Notes: generated by a model not told the origin, from the sequence alone. 64,000 bases of DNA from Floccifex porci (GCF_009696175.1 NZ_VUMM01000002.1:62001-126000); one strand, 5' to 3'; positions 14,440 to 22,484 are shown, counted from the stretch's first letter. Made by a program: numbers and translations.

Positions 14440-15722
14440 ATTCCATATAAATCATAGGCATTTGCCTTTTGAATTTTTACTTTCACAAAAGTACCCAATT
14501 CGATTGGAACTGTGGATGTGAAAATAACCTGTCCATCTACTTCATCTGGAGCATCAGCTATCGAACGCCCTCGATACGTTTCTTTTAGACCTTCTTTTTC
14601 TTCCACTAATACCTCAAAAACCTGACCAATTTTTTCCTGATTCTTTTCATATGAAATCTGATTTTGAAGTTTCATTAATGTTTCTAAACGATTTTGTGCG
14701 ATTTGTGCATCGACTTCTGGTTTCATATCAAAAGCTCTGGTATCTTCTTCTTTGGAATAAGTAAAAGCTCCCATACGATCCCATTTCACATTCTGTACAA
14801 ATTCCATTAATTCGTCAAAATCTTCATCTGTTTCAGAAGGAAATCCAACAATCATTGTCGTTCTTAATACTGGATGATCAAATAGAGTCTTTATGTGCTC
14901 AATGATTTCATAGGCATGTTCTTTGGTTCCTCTACGATTCATTGCCTTTAATAAACGATTGTTGGCATGCTGCATAGGAATATCAAAATAAGGAACCACT
15001 TTTTTACTTTCTTTCATTGCCAGAAGTACATCTTCCACAATTTCATCTGGATACATATATAATATACGAATCCAGTGAATTCCATCTATTTTATCGATTT
15101 CACGAACCAGATCTCCCAGCTTAAATTCTCCATAAAGATCCAAACCATATTTTGTGGTATCCTGTGCTATTAAAGTCAGTTCTTTTACCCCGTATGAAGC
15201 CAGCTGCTTGGCTTCTTCTACTAAATCTTCAATAGGACGACTGACCTGTTCCCCTCGAATCAAAGGAATCGCACAATAAGTACAATGATTGGAACATCCA
15301 TCACTGATTTTTAAATAAGCACGCCAGGGCTGTGTGGATAATACGCGTTCAAATTTAGATTCTGTAAACGTGCATCCCAACGCTTTTTCTAAAACAGATG
15401 CAAACTCATCGTAATCCTTAATAGGTATAATGGCATCAATTTCCGGAATTTCTTCTTCTAATTCTTTTTGATATCTTTGAGCTAAACACCCACATACAAT
15501 CAGTTTTTCCAGATTTTTTTCTTTATATTGAGCCATTTCAAAAATAGTCTGAATGGATTCCTCTTTTGCACTGGTAATAAATCCACATGTATTAATAATA
15601 ATGGCTTGTGCCTGTCTTGGATCCGATACAATTTCATGATGATTTTTTTTGATCATACCCATGATCTGTTCAGAATCCACCAGGTTTTTACAACATCCTA
15701 GTGATACAAATCCTATTTTCAT
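14424..15722 (-). CDS. rimO: Ribosomal protein S12 methylthiotransferase
   Basis: A 432-residue radical-SAM enzyme that methylthiolates an aspartate of ribosomal protein S12. The N-terminal MTTase domain has cysteines at 10, 46 and about 79 for one iron-sulfur cluster. The radical SAM cluster is Cys143-x3-Cys147-x2-Cys150 (SDGCSNHCTYCAIP). A TRAM domain occupies about the last 70 residues. KIGFVSLGCxKNLVDSE distinguishes RimO from MiaB. It overlaps yhaM by four bases upstream and the glycosylase downstream. Confidence 0.95.
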   Translation of the reverse strand: MKIGFVSLGCCKNLVDSEQIMGMIKKNHHEIVSDPRQAQAIIINTCGFITSAKEESIQTIFEMAQYKEKNLEKLIVCGCLAQRYQKELEEEIPEIDAIIPIKDYDEFASVLEKALGCTFTESKFERVLSTQPWRAYLKISDGCSNHCTYCAIPLIRGEQVSRPIEDLVEEAKQLASYGVKELTLIAQDTTKYGLDLYGEFKLGDLVREIDKIDGIHWIRILYMYPDEIVEDVLLAMKESKKVVPYFDIPMQHANNRLLKAMNRRGTKEHAYEIIEHIKTLFDHPVLRTTMIVGFPSETDEDFDELMEFVQNVKWDRMGAFTYSKEEDTRAFDMKPEVDAQIAQNRLETLMKLQNQISYEKNQEKIGQVFEVLVEEKEGLKETYRGRSIADAPDEVDGQVIFTSTVPIELGTFVKVKIQKANAYDLYGICQEL

Positions 15723-16648
15723 TTCTTATCCTTTCTATGATAAACCATTCGATTTTCAAGCGCAAAAAGACGGGGACCAAATTCCCCTGGTTTTGTCACA
15801 TCTATACTTTGTTTCATCATAAATAATCGAGAATCCAGATTATCCACTGTAGCTAAAACCTCTGCTTCTGGAATCATCGGAACAACAGGCGAGCCAAATT
15901 CCATTTTCCCATGATGAGATAAAATCATATGTTTCAACAATAATACACTTTCTTTATCCTGTATTTCCAATTCATAGCTTATACGATCTAAATATGAAGA
16001 AAATATACTAATATGACCAATTAAATTTCCTTTTGCGGTATATTCAGGCAATACCGGAGAAGAAAATTCTTCAATTTTTCCAATATCATGCAGTAAACAG
16101 GCACAAATCAATAAATCGGTATCTAAATATGGATACAATTCACAGATTTTCAAAGACAAACGCATCATAGATAAAGAATGATATGCTAATCCTCCAATAT
16201 AATTGTGATGGTTTTTCTTTGCGGCTGAATAAGAATAATAATCTTCTCCAACATTTTCCAGAATCGTTTGTGTTAATATTTGCAGATCGGTATCTTCTAC
16301 CTGATTTAAAATAGAATTTATTTCTTCTTTCATATCCTTTACACTCATAGGTGCTTGACGTACATAATCGGTTATTTTTTCATCTTCCAATACTTTTAAA
16401 GTTCTTACTTTCAATTGAATCGCATTTTTATGAATAATAATGTCTCCAGTAGCCTGTACAATCATACCCACTGTATAACTATCCACCTGTTCTTCTGTCA
16501 GATTCCAGAATTTTGCATCCAGTACACCCGATGAATCTTCCAAAGTCAAAGACAGATAAGGTGTTCCTTTTACTGTTTTGGCTTTATCACATCGCGTAAT
16601 TAAACAGGGAATACAAATTTTTCCCTCTTCTTGTATATCTTTAATCAT
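15719..16648 (-). CDS. yhaM: 3'-5' exoribonuclease YhaM family
   Basis: A 309-residue exoribonuclease with an N-terminal OB-fold (about residues 10-100; LTLEDSSGVLDAKFW) and a C-terminal HD hydrolase domain with HNYIGGLAYHS, LLHDIGKI and LSHHGKMEFGSP, as in B. subtilis YhaM. It trims RNA 3' ends and may also process DNA. The start overlaps the glycosyltransferase-RecX gene by eight bases, so it is translated from the same transcript. Confidence 0.92.
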   Translation of the reverse strand: MIKDIQEEGKICIPCLITRCDKAKTVKGTPYLSLTLEDSSGVLDAKFWNLTEEQVDSYTVGMIVQATGDIIIHKNAIQLKVRTLKVLEDEKITDYVRQAPMSVKDMKEEINSILNQVEDTDLQILTQTILENVGEDYYSYSAAKKNHHNYIGGLAYHSLSMMRLSLKICELYPYLDTDLLICACLLHDIGKIEEFSSPVLPEYTAKGNLIGHISIFSSYLDRISYELEIQDKESVLLLKHMILSHHGKMEFGSPVVPMIPEAEVLATVDNLDSRLFMMKQSIDVTKPGEFGPRLFALENRMVYHRKDKK

Positions 16649-18608
16649 CTTCTATCTCCTTTAATTTATTATCGATCAGATCCACTGAAAATCCTTTTCT
16701 AATACAATACATACGTATTTTATTATATTTTGTATCTTCTTCAAAATTAGAATACAGTCTTTTGGCTTTACGAATGGATTTTTCCAATGCCTCTTCATCA
16801 AAATCTTCTTTAAATTCAAGCTGATCCAAAGCATATTGTGCATCATCAAAGGAAAAACCTGCATTTAAACATTTCTGTATGATTCTTTGTGAAAACATTT
16901 TTCTTGATTGAGAATTTGAAGAAGTTTTAATATGTTTCACAAACCAAATCACATTTTCTCTTTCTTTTTCCTTATCTAATTTTGATAACGCTTCCTGAAT
17001 AAAATCTTCATTGATATGAAGTGATCTTAATTTACGACTGATTTCATTGATACTTTTACCAGAATGCTGCCAGTACTGGGCTTTATCAATCGCATATATG
17101 CGATCATTAATTAATAATTTCTGTTCCAGTATATGAACAACAACATCAATATCTTCATTTGGCAGATCTAAATATCGATGGCAGTATTTCTGAATTTCAA
17201 AACTGCAGCAATCTTTTTGTAGACAATGTTGTTTAACTTTTGAATAAGCTTTATACACCGATTGAAGCTCATCGTAATTATCAAATAATTCTGTATGGAT
17301 TACAGAATTTATTTCAAGCTGCAGATCCACAACATCTTCTAAAGGAATCAGCAATTTACGAAGTTCTTTATTCCCATCACTTGAAAAAGTAACCAGTAAA
17401 AAATCATTGGCATCTTCCATTTTTTCAACTGTATATTTCTTTTCATACTGTTTTATCGCAAACTGGTATACATCCAAAACATCTCGAGCAAAAATATCCG
17501 TATCATAAGGTATCGTTTTTTCTATACACTTATTAGAAACAGATATTCTTTCTTCTTTATCCTGTGCAAAAAATTCATCCAGTTTTTTTGCCAGTTCAAT
17601 TTCATCATCAAAATAATAACCTGTAATTCCTTCATCAATTAATTCATCCAATACCTCATCTCTTCTTCCAAACACACACAAACCACTGGCCAATGCTTCA
17701 ATATAAGTCATTCCCTGTGTTTCAGAAACCGATGCAGATACAAAACAGTCAAATGCAGAATAATAGTAAGGTACCATAGGTTTATCAATCATACCAGTGA
17801 AATGAACACGGGATTCCAAGTCTAGATTGTGAACCAGATTCTGATAATATTCTAAATCGGTTCCCTTACCAACAATTACTAAATGTAAATTTTCATCTTT
17901 TGAATATTTTAAAGCTTTTATTGGGATATCAATTGCCTTTTCTTTAGCAATTCTTCCCACAAAAGTTACAACATGATCTTCTTCCGTTAAATTTAAAGAT
18001 GGTCGAATGGATGATAAAATGTCTTGATCCAGTGATCTACGATCAAAGTGACTTAAATCCAACCCTGTAGGAATTACAAAAATAGGAGAATGTGCCCCAT
18101 AATCTATTAATTTCTTTTTCGTTTTCATACTGGGAGCAATCACTGCCAAAGAATGATTGACCCAGTATTTTGAAAATTTACGAATAATCAGTTTTTCTCC
18201 TTCATCAATTAGATTCAGATCAAGTGGATTTAAATAATGTGTATAATCTTCATACATTGTATGGTAAGTATATACAAGTGGAATATGAAAGGATTTAGAC
18301 ATAATACGAGCAAACATACCTATTCCTGCTTCCGTCTGAACATGTATAATATCTAAATTCATATCGCGTATATAATCGGATCCTTTAAATTGAATCGGGC
18401 TGGATAATTTATAGCCATAAAATTTTTTTAATTCCAAACCAGGTAAACGTAAAATATTTTCCTTAAAATCTATATCTGAACCTTTATGATTTGAAATCAC
18501 AAAAACAGTATGACCTCGTTTTTCTAACGCTTCTTTTAAAGTAGCCACACTTGAAACAACACCATTTATATCTGGATAATAAGCATCTGTAAACAATCCA
18601 ACACGCAT
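16641..18608 (-). CDS. GT4 glycosyltransferase fused to a full-length RecX
   Basis: A 655-residue fusion with no internal stop. Residues 1 to about 388 are a GT-B glycosyltransferase family 4 enzyme like diacylglycerol glucosyltransferases: RVGLFTDAYYPDINGVVSS, HVQTEAGIG, TYHTMYEDY, FVGRIAKEKAID, and the nucleotide-sugar motif VSETQGMTYIEALASG (294-309). Residues about 393-655 match RecX throughout: a beta-strand N-domain (VEKMEDANDFLLVTF), then three-helix repeats including LEQKLLINDRIYA, GKSINEISRKLRSLHI and IRMYCIRKGFSVDLIDNKL. RecX controls RecA filaments; the glucosyltransferase makes membrane glycolipid. GGAG eight bases before the ATG supports the start. Confidence 0.88.
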   Translation of the reverse strand: MRVGLFTDAYYPDINGVVSSVATLKEALEKRGHTVFVISNHKGSDIDFKENILRLPGLELKKFYGYKLSSPIQFKGSDYIRDMNLDIIHVQTEAGIGMFARIMSKSFHIPLVYTYHTMYEDYTHYLNPLDLNLIDEGEKLIIRKFSKYWVNHSLAVIAPSMKTKKKLIDYGAHSPIFVIPTGLDLSHFDRRSLDQDILSSIRPSLNLTEEDHVVTFVGRIAKEKAIDIPIKALKYSKDENLHLVIVGKGTDLEYYQNLVHNLDLESRVHFTGMIDKPMVPYYYSAFDCFVSASVSETQGMTYIEALASGLCVFGRRDEVLDELIDEGITGYYFDDEIELAKKLDEFFAQDKEERISVSNKCIEKTIPYDTDIFARDVLDVYQFAIKQYEKKYTVEKMEDANDFLLVTFSSDGNKELRKLLIPLEDVVDLQLEINSVIHTELFDNYDELQSVYKAYSKVKQHCLQKDCCSFEIQKYCHRYLDLPNEDIDVVVHILEQKLLINDRIYAIDKAQYWQHSGKSINEISRKLRSLHINEDFIQEALSKLDKEKERENVIWFVKHIKTSSNSQSRKMFSQRIIQKCLNAGFSFDDAQYALDQLEFKEDFDEEALEKSIRKAKRLYSNFEEDTKYNKIRMYCIRKGFSVDLIDNKLKEIEDD

Positions 18609-18635
18609 ATTTTATACTCCTCTTTAAGTATTATT

Positions 18636-18663
18636 AATATATCAAAAAAATCTTAATATTCAA
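18636..18663 (-). promoter_or_regulatory. Promoter of the GT-RecX operon
   Basis: Minus-strand TTGAAT (18658-18663), 16 bases, TATATT (18636-18641), then GAGGAG and the ATG at 18608. The 294 bases between 18609 and 18902 also hold the candidate small RNA and its promoter. Confidence 0.6.
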
Positions 18664-18687
18664 TAAATTAAAAATGAATTCTTTATA

Positions 18688-18765
18688 AAAGAACAAAACC
18701 GGCATATGCCGGCCTGTCCATAAATTTAAGAAAGGGAATTTGATTATGAAGGGTTATTTAACCCC
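18688..18765 (-). ncRNA. Candidate trans-acting small RNA, about 76 nt
   Basis: A complete transcription unit without a plausible reading frame. A promoter (TTTGAA-17-TATAAT with extended TGT) ends at 18771. The predicted 5' end near 18765 begins GGGG and folds into GGGTT-AAAT-AACCC (18751-18764). A single-stranded pyrimidine-rich region follows, with TTCCCTTTCTT at about 18729-18739. The 3' end is a CCGGC-ATAT-GCCGG hairpin (18699-18712) followed by TTTTGTTCTTTT. Two hairpins flanking an exposed C-rich, anti-Shine-Dalgarno loop is the layout of many Firmicute regulatory RNAs. I do not recognise a named family. Confidence 0.5.
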
Positions 18766-18770
18766 AAAAC

Positions 18771-18799
18771 ATTATAACATACAATATTAACTATTCAAA
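18771..18799 (-). promoter_or_regulatory. Promoter of the candidate small RNA
   Basis: Minus-strand TTTGAA (18794-18799), 17 bases, TATAAT (18771-18776). A TGT directly upstream of the -10 adds an extended -10 element. Confidence 0.6.
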
Positions 18800-18883
18800 A
18801 GTAAAAATTAGCGTTAACGATAAAATAGGCCAAAAATGTCATAAAAATGAATTTTTATTTACCTGTTTTAATTTTTAAAACAC

Positions 18884-18904
18884 AAAAAAAGACCTTCTGG
18901 TCTT
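18884..18904 (-). terminator. Terminator after the small membrane protein gene
   Basis: AAGACC-AGAA-GGTCTT followed by TTTTT on the minus strand. It overlaps the stop codon of the gene ending at 18903. Confidence 0.85.
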
Positions 18905-19241
18905 ATTTTGAGGATTTTCTTTTTTTACTGTCATCAAATAATTTGATTTTTCTTTGGACACTCTTTTTACCATTTCTTTGTGCAAGAAATACTAAAAGTG
19001 TAAATAAACCAAATAGAATGGAACCAATTAAGCCAGCCCATTTACTGAAAGTTCTAAATGCCTCAGGTGCATTAGGTATCAAAGGATCCACCATACCAGA
19101 CCATCCATAAATAGCTAATGCAACGAATACAGCTGTTATGACAAGACCATTACGAATCCATCCACCTAATTTTTTTAACATCTCATATTCCTGCTGAATA
19201 TCAGATGAAAGCATTTCTCTTTCTTTTCTCGATAATTGCAT
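18903..19241 (-). CDS. Small two-helix membrane protein downstream of the mannose-family PTS
   Basis: A 112-residue protein of unknown family. It has a charged N-terminus (QLSRKEREMLSSDIQQEYEMLKKL), two hydrophobic segments (NGLVITAVFVALAIYGW and AGLIGSILFGLFTLLVFLA) and a basic tail (KKSVQRKIK...KKRKSSK). The frame opens at 19319, but those extra codons lie over the PTS terminator. GAGGG six bases before the ATG at 19241 decides the start. It could be expressed by read-through from the PTS operon. A membrane accessory role for the PTS is only suggested by position. Confidence 0.7.
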   Translation of the reverse strand: MQLSRKEREMLSSDIQQEYEMLKKLGGWIRNGLVITAVFVALAIYGWSGMVDPLIPNAPEAFRTFSKWAGLIGSILFGLFTLLVFLAQRNGKKSVQRKIKLFDDSKKRKSSK

Positions 19242-19260
19242 ATAATCCCTCGTTTCTAAT

Positions 19261-19290
19261 AAAAAAAGAGAAGGGGTGAGTCCTTCTCTT
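19261..19290 (-). terminator. Terminator after the PTS IID gene
   Basis: A 9-bp stem AAGAGAAGG/CCTTCTCTT with a 7-nt loop and a long T-run on the minus strand, between the IID stop (19312) and the small membrane protein gene. It probably lowers, rather than abolishes, expression of that gene. Confidence 0.8.
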
Positions 19291-19311
19291 CGTAAAACCG
19301 TATTTGTTTTA

Positions 19312-20127
19312 TTATCCAAGTAATCCTACAACAGATCCAACGAATCCTACAACTACCATCAATAATAAACATTTAACAGGTGACATACCTTTCTTAGCCA
19401 TTAAGTACCAGCATAATAATACGAATAAGCATGTCAATAATTTAGGATAAGCACCGTCTAATTTAGATCCTAATGTGATGTCAGCACCAGTTGAGTCTTG
19501 AGCAATTACGATGTTTGTTGAAATTGCAACCCAAGAAGCAGCCATCGCACCAACGATTACTTGACCCATTGTGATTACAGCGTTACGGAATGCAGTAGCA
19601 CGATCCCCAACTAATAATTCAACAGCAGATCCACCTAAGTTATATCCTAAGAAATAAATGTAGTGTTGGAACCAAATTGAAGTAGCGTTCCATACAACGA
19701 TGTAGAAAATAGGACCGATAGCAGATCCACCTTCAGCGAATCCTAAAGCGATACCTAATAAGATAGGAATATATGTACCAACGATTAATGAGTCACCGAT
19801 ACCAGCTAAAGGACCCATCAAACCAGCACGGATACCATTGATCATTTCATCATCGATTCCGTCTGCTCCATTAGCACGTGCTTCTTCCAAACCAGCAGTG
19901 ATACCAACAACGATACATCCGATTTGTGGTTCAGTGTTGAAGAATGGATAGTATGTTTGCATTTTTTCGCATTGTTCTTCATGAGTTGGATACAATTCTT
20001 TGATGATTGGTAACATTGACCACATGTATCCAAATGTTTGCATGTGTTCGTGTGAGAAACATGTTAAGTTTCCATACCACCAACGCCAGAAGGAACTATT
20101 TAAAGTTTTCTTAGAGATTTTTTTCAT
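19312..20127 (-). CDS. manZ: PTS mannose-family IID subunit (ManZ-like)
   Basis: A 271-residue IID protein of the mannose/glucose branch: SFWRWWYGNLTCFSHEHMQTFGYMWSMLP at the N-terminus, then GCIVVGITAGLEEARANG, IRAGLMGPLAGIGDSL and several membrane segments. The WWYGN and MQ-x-GYMWSM segments are typical of ManZ-type proteins. It follows IIC by two bases and ends at a terminator. The gene uses a strikingly regular codon choice, in line with a highly expressed system. Confidence 0.92.
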   Translation of the reverse strand: MKKISKKTLNSSFWRWWYGNLTCFSHEHMQTFGYMWSMLPIIKELYPTHEEQCEKMQTYYPFFNTEPQIGCIVVGITAGLEEARANGADGIDDEMINGIRAGLMGPLAGIGDSLIVGTYIPILLGIALGFAEGGSAIGPIFYIVVWNATSIWFQHYIYFLGYNLGGSAVELLVGDRATAFRNAVITMGQVIVGAMAASWVAISTNIVIAQDSTGADITLGSKLDGAYPKLLTCLFVLLCWYLMAKKGMSPVKCLLLMVVVGFVGSVVGLLG

Positions 20128-20129
20128 GA

Positions 20130-20960
20130 TTAAATGTCCTCCTCTTCATCAGCAGCAGCTGCAGGTCCAGCTCCTAATTTAGCCATTGCCATTTCGTATT
20201 TAATTAACGCGAATACAGCACCGATACATGTAGCACCGATTAATGTTAATCCCATAGAAGCTGCCAATGTGAATCCAAATAAGAAGTATAATAAATCTGA
20301 AGTTTTATCGATAACTGATTTTAATAAGATAGCGATACCAACAGCAGGTAATACGGCACCAACTGTTAAGATAGCTTTAACGTACCATAAATCAGTTGTC
20401 AAGTTTTGGAACAATTGTTCTACAGCTCCAGCTCCATAGTAGCATAATAATGTACATGGTAAGAAAGATAATACGAAGTGTGAAAGTAATGGGAATAAAG
20501 CGTCAACTTTTCCAACAATTTCCAAGTTTCCTTTATCTAATTGAGCCCATCCATAGTGTTGCCAGATTAAGTTCATCATAGCTGTTCCGTAGAATAATGT
20601 GATACCGATAACACCAGTCATGGCAGAAATAGATGATGATAATCCATAAGCTTCTTCTCCACCAAAGTCAAGACCAGCAGCCTTAGCTCCAACGTAAGCA
20701 AGAGGAATACCAATATAAGAAACGGCACGTAAGTCAGATGCAACAGTACCACCAGGTGTAACTAATGCGATCCACATAACTTGCATAGGAATACCGATTT
20801 GAATAACACCTTGAACGTCACCCATGATTAATCCGACGAACAAAGAAGCAACTAATGGTCTGTTAAGAGTATAGTTACCAACAGTAGTTCCTAAACAAGC
20901 AATTGTAGAAGCAGCTGTACAAGACATTAAACCAATTAAAATTGCTTGAATTAAACTCAT
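20130..20960 (-). CDS. manY: PTS mannose-family IIC subunit (ManY-like)
   Basis: A 276-residue polytopic permease of the ManY type. Visible features are MSLIQAILIGLMSCTAAS, LVASLFVGLIMGDVQGVIQIGIPMQVMWI, TPGGTVASDLRAVSYIGIPLA and about seven hydrophobic segments, ending in an acidic tail (AADEEEDI). It forms the sugar channel with the following IID. A 94-base gap separates it from IIB and contains a weak hairpin (21005-21025). Confidence 0.92.
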   Translation of the reverse strand: MSLIQAILIGLMSCTAASTIACLGTTVGNYTLNRPLVASLFVGLIMGDVQGVIQIGIPMQVMWIALVTPGGTVASDLRAVSYIGIPLAYVGAKAAGLDFGGEEAYGLSSSISAMTGVIGITLFYGTAMMNLIWQHYGWAQLDKGNLEIVGKVDALFPLLSHFVLSFLPCTLLCYYGAGAVEQLFQNLTTDLWYVKAILTVGAVLPAVGIAILLKSVIDKTSDLLYFLFGFTLAASMGLTLIGATCIGAVFALIKYEMAMAKLGAGPAAAADEEEDI

Positions 20961-21054
20961 AAATCTTCTCTCCTTTTTCTATGAATTTTTATATATCAAA
21001 CCTACTATGAGCTCACCTATCATAGCAGTATCTGACCAAAATAATGTTTAAAAA

Positions 21055-21546
21055 TTAATAACCAAATTTTCCTCTATATTTGTCCCAAGTACCGATTGAA
21101 CTTTCTTTGATTAACGCAAATTCAATTTCATATCCTTTTTTAGAGATTGCTTCTAAAGCATCTGCTTCTTCTTGCGTAATAGATTGGTTTTGTCCTAATT
21201 TAGTAGCTCCTGGACGATCGTTACAAGGACCGATGATCAAGCGTTTAACATCGCTTGGTACGAATCCAAAGTCAACCAATAATTCTTTCATGTCAACTGG
21301 GTTCTTAGTGATCAAGAAATATCTTTTTGGTGAATCCAATACTTTTTGAGCATTTTCTTTGAATTTTGCTTTTGTCCATACAAATACTTTTTTATCTGTA
21401 CTAGCTTTGAATGATTGAGCCAATACAGGAGTTGTGGCAGCTTTGTCATTGATTGCCAAGATTCCATCACAAGGGTATTCTTTTGACCATCTTGTAACGA
21501 TTTGTCCGTGAATGATACGGTCATCCACACGCATAAATGTAATCAT
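21055..21546 (-). CDS. PTS mannose-family IIB subunit
   Basis: A 163-residue phosphocarrier. His13 in RVDDRIIHGQIVTRW is the predicted phosphorylation site. It is encoded separately from IIA, unlike E. coli ManX where the two are fused. It lies 53 bases after IIA with its own strong AGGAGGAG site. The phosphate goes from HPr through IIA His9 to this protein and then to the sugar, most likely glucose, mannose or a relative. Confidence 0.92.
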   Translation of the reverse strand: MITFMRVDDRIIHGQIVTRWSKEYPCDGILAINDKAATTPVLAQSFKASTDKKVFVWTKAKFKENAQKVLDSPKRYFLITKNPVDMKELLVDFGFVPSDVKRLIIGPCNDRPGATKLGQNQSITQEEADALEAISKKGYEIEFALIKESSIGTWDKYRGKFGY

Positions 21547-21599
21547 TATTTTCTCCTCCTATTGATGATTATGCTAACGCTTTGCGTTTAAGCCCCTTA

Positions 21600-22031
21600 T
21601 TATAGATCATCATCGTCGCCATCATTTGTTTCAACGACGAAATCAGTTAATCCCATACGACCTTCACTTAACAATACTTCTTTTAAAGTAGCTAAATCGT
21701 CAAAATTATCTTTCATTAATACAGCTGTGATAGCCAATGGCATGTTCATACCAGCGATGATTAATGTATTTCCGATTAACCCTTTATCACTTAAAACATT
21801 TAAAGCATTTGTAAATGGAGAACCACTTAAGATGTCAGCCAATAAAATAACTTGGTCATCTGCTGTAAAATCTTTTACCAATTCTGCGAAGTTTTCTGCA
21901 AATTGATCCGCACTCATATCTTCTCTTAAGCTTGTTGATAATACATCTGAACGATTTCCAGTCATCATTCTTACAGCTGAATGTAATCCTGGTGCAAATT
22001 CACCATGAGATACCATTACTACATATTTCAT
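21600..22031 (-). CDS. PTS mannose-family IIA subunit
   Basis: A 143-residue cytosolic subunit that takes phosphate from HPr. His9 in VMVSHGEFAPG is the predicted site; LLADILSGSPFTNAL is also typical. The frame is open from a TTG at 22049, but that codon is part of the GGAGG ribosome site of the ATG at 22031, which is therefore the start. It ends in an acidic tail (NDGDDDDL). It is the first gene of a IIA-IIB-IIC-IID operon controlled by the promoter and cre site at 22066-22103. Confidence 0.93.
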   Translation of the reverse strand: MKYVVMVSHGEFAPGLHSAVRMMTGNRSDVLSTSLREDMSADQFAENFAELVKDFTADDQVILLADILSGSPFTNALNVLSDKGLIGNTLIIAGMNMPLAITAVLMKDNFDDLATLKEVLLSEGRMGLTDFVVETNDGDDDDL

Positions 22032-22065
22032 AATTATAAATTCCTCCAAATTTTTCTTTAGTTTA

Positions 22066-22094
22066 AGTATAGTTTACTATCCCTTTGAATGCAA
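22066..22094 (-). promoter_or_regulatory. Promoter of the mannose-family PTS operon
   Basis: Minus-strand TTGCAT (22089-22094), 17 bases, TATACT (22066-22071). The start of IIA lies about 35 bases downstream. Confidence 0.75.
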
Positions 22095-22103
22095 GCGTTT
22101 TCG
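22090..22103 (-). promoter_or_regulatory. cre site (CcpA operator) over the -35 box
   Basis: CGAAAACGCTTGCA on the minus strand fits the cre pattern TGNAANCGNNNNCA except for the first base. It overlaps five of the six -35 bases, so CcpA bound here would block RNA polymerase. Confidence 0.65.
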
Positions 22104-22119
22104 TTAATTTCTAACACAC

Positions 22120-22140
22120 AATTCACATAATGTGTGAATT
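22120..22140. repeat. Inverted repeat AATTCACA/TGTGAATT
   Basis: A perfect 8-bp dyad (22120-22127 and 22133-22140) with a 5-nt centre. It touches the stop codon of the 22140-22469 gene and lies about 26 bases upstream of the PTS -35 box. There is no T-run, so it could be an operator or a weak terminator. Confidence 0.45.
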
Positions 22141-22469
22141 TATGCCATAAATTTCTGGATTGCGAACACAACTAAAATAGCTACGATTGGAACGATCAAA
22201 ATGACTGCATACCCTCTGAATACTCGTTTTGACAAACGATTGTATCCTTCTTCGTCATAGTAATACAAATCATTTTCTGTATGCCCCACAACACCTTGTT
22301 CAACCAAGTTTGAAATTGTATAACTAATTGTTGTTGTTGTTAATTTCAAATCTTTAAAAGCTGCAACAGGAATTGCTTTTTCAGGACTATATGCACCACG
22401 TTTTTTTAATATATCTAAAACCATTGTAGCCGCAGTGGCTTTTGCACTTGTTCCTCTTCTTCTTGACAT
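22140..22469 (-). CDS. Small winged-helix protein with a C-terminal membrane anchor
   Basis: A 109-residue protein. Residues about 10-82 look like a winged helix-turn-helix: ATAATMVLDILKKRGAYSPEKAIPV, then LTTTTISYTISNLVEQGVVGHTENDLYYYDEEGYNRLSKR, where the last part resembles a MarR/GntR-type wing. Residues about 86-107 are one hydrophobic helix (AVILIVPIVAILVVFAIQ). A DNA-binding-like domain tethered by a single C-terminal helix is unusual. It follows a membrane protein gene by 15 bases and lies just upstream of the PTS operon. I do not recognise the family, and DNA binding is not proven. Confidence 0.72.
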   Translation of the reverse strand: MSRRRGTSAKATAATMVLDILKKRGAYSPEKAIPVAAFKDLKLTTTTISYTISNLVEQGVVGHTENDLYYYDEEGYNRLSKRVFRGYAVILIVPIVAILVVFAIQKFMA

Positions 22470-22484
22470 ATAAATGTATCCCTT

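Noticed and set aside
18746-18790. A 14-codon plus-strand frame (MKGYLTPKHYNIQY) behind AAAGGGAA
   Set aside because: The apparent ribosome site and frame are the complement of the candidate small RNA and its 5' hairpin; there is no plus-strand promoter.
21005-21025. Hairpin CTATGA/TCATAG between IIB and IIC
   Set aside because: Only six base pairs, mostly A/T, no U-run; too weak to call a terminator, though it might be an RNA processing site.
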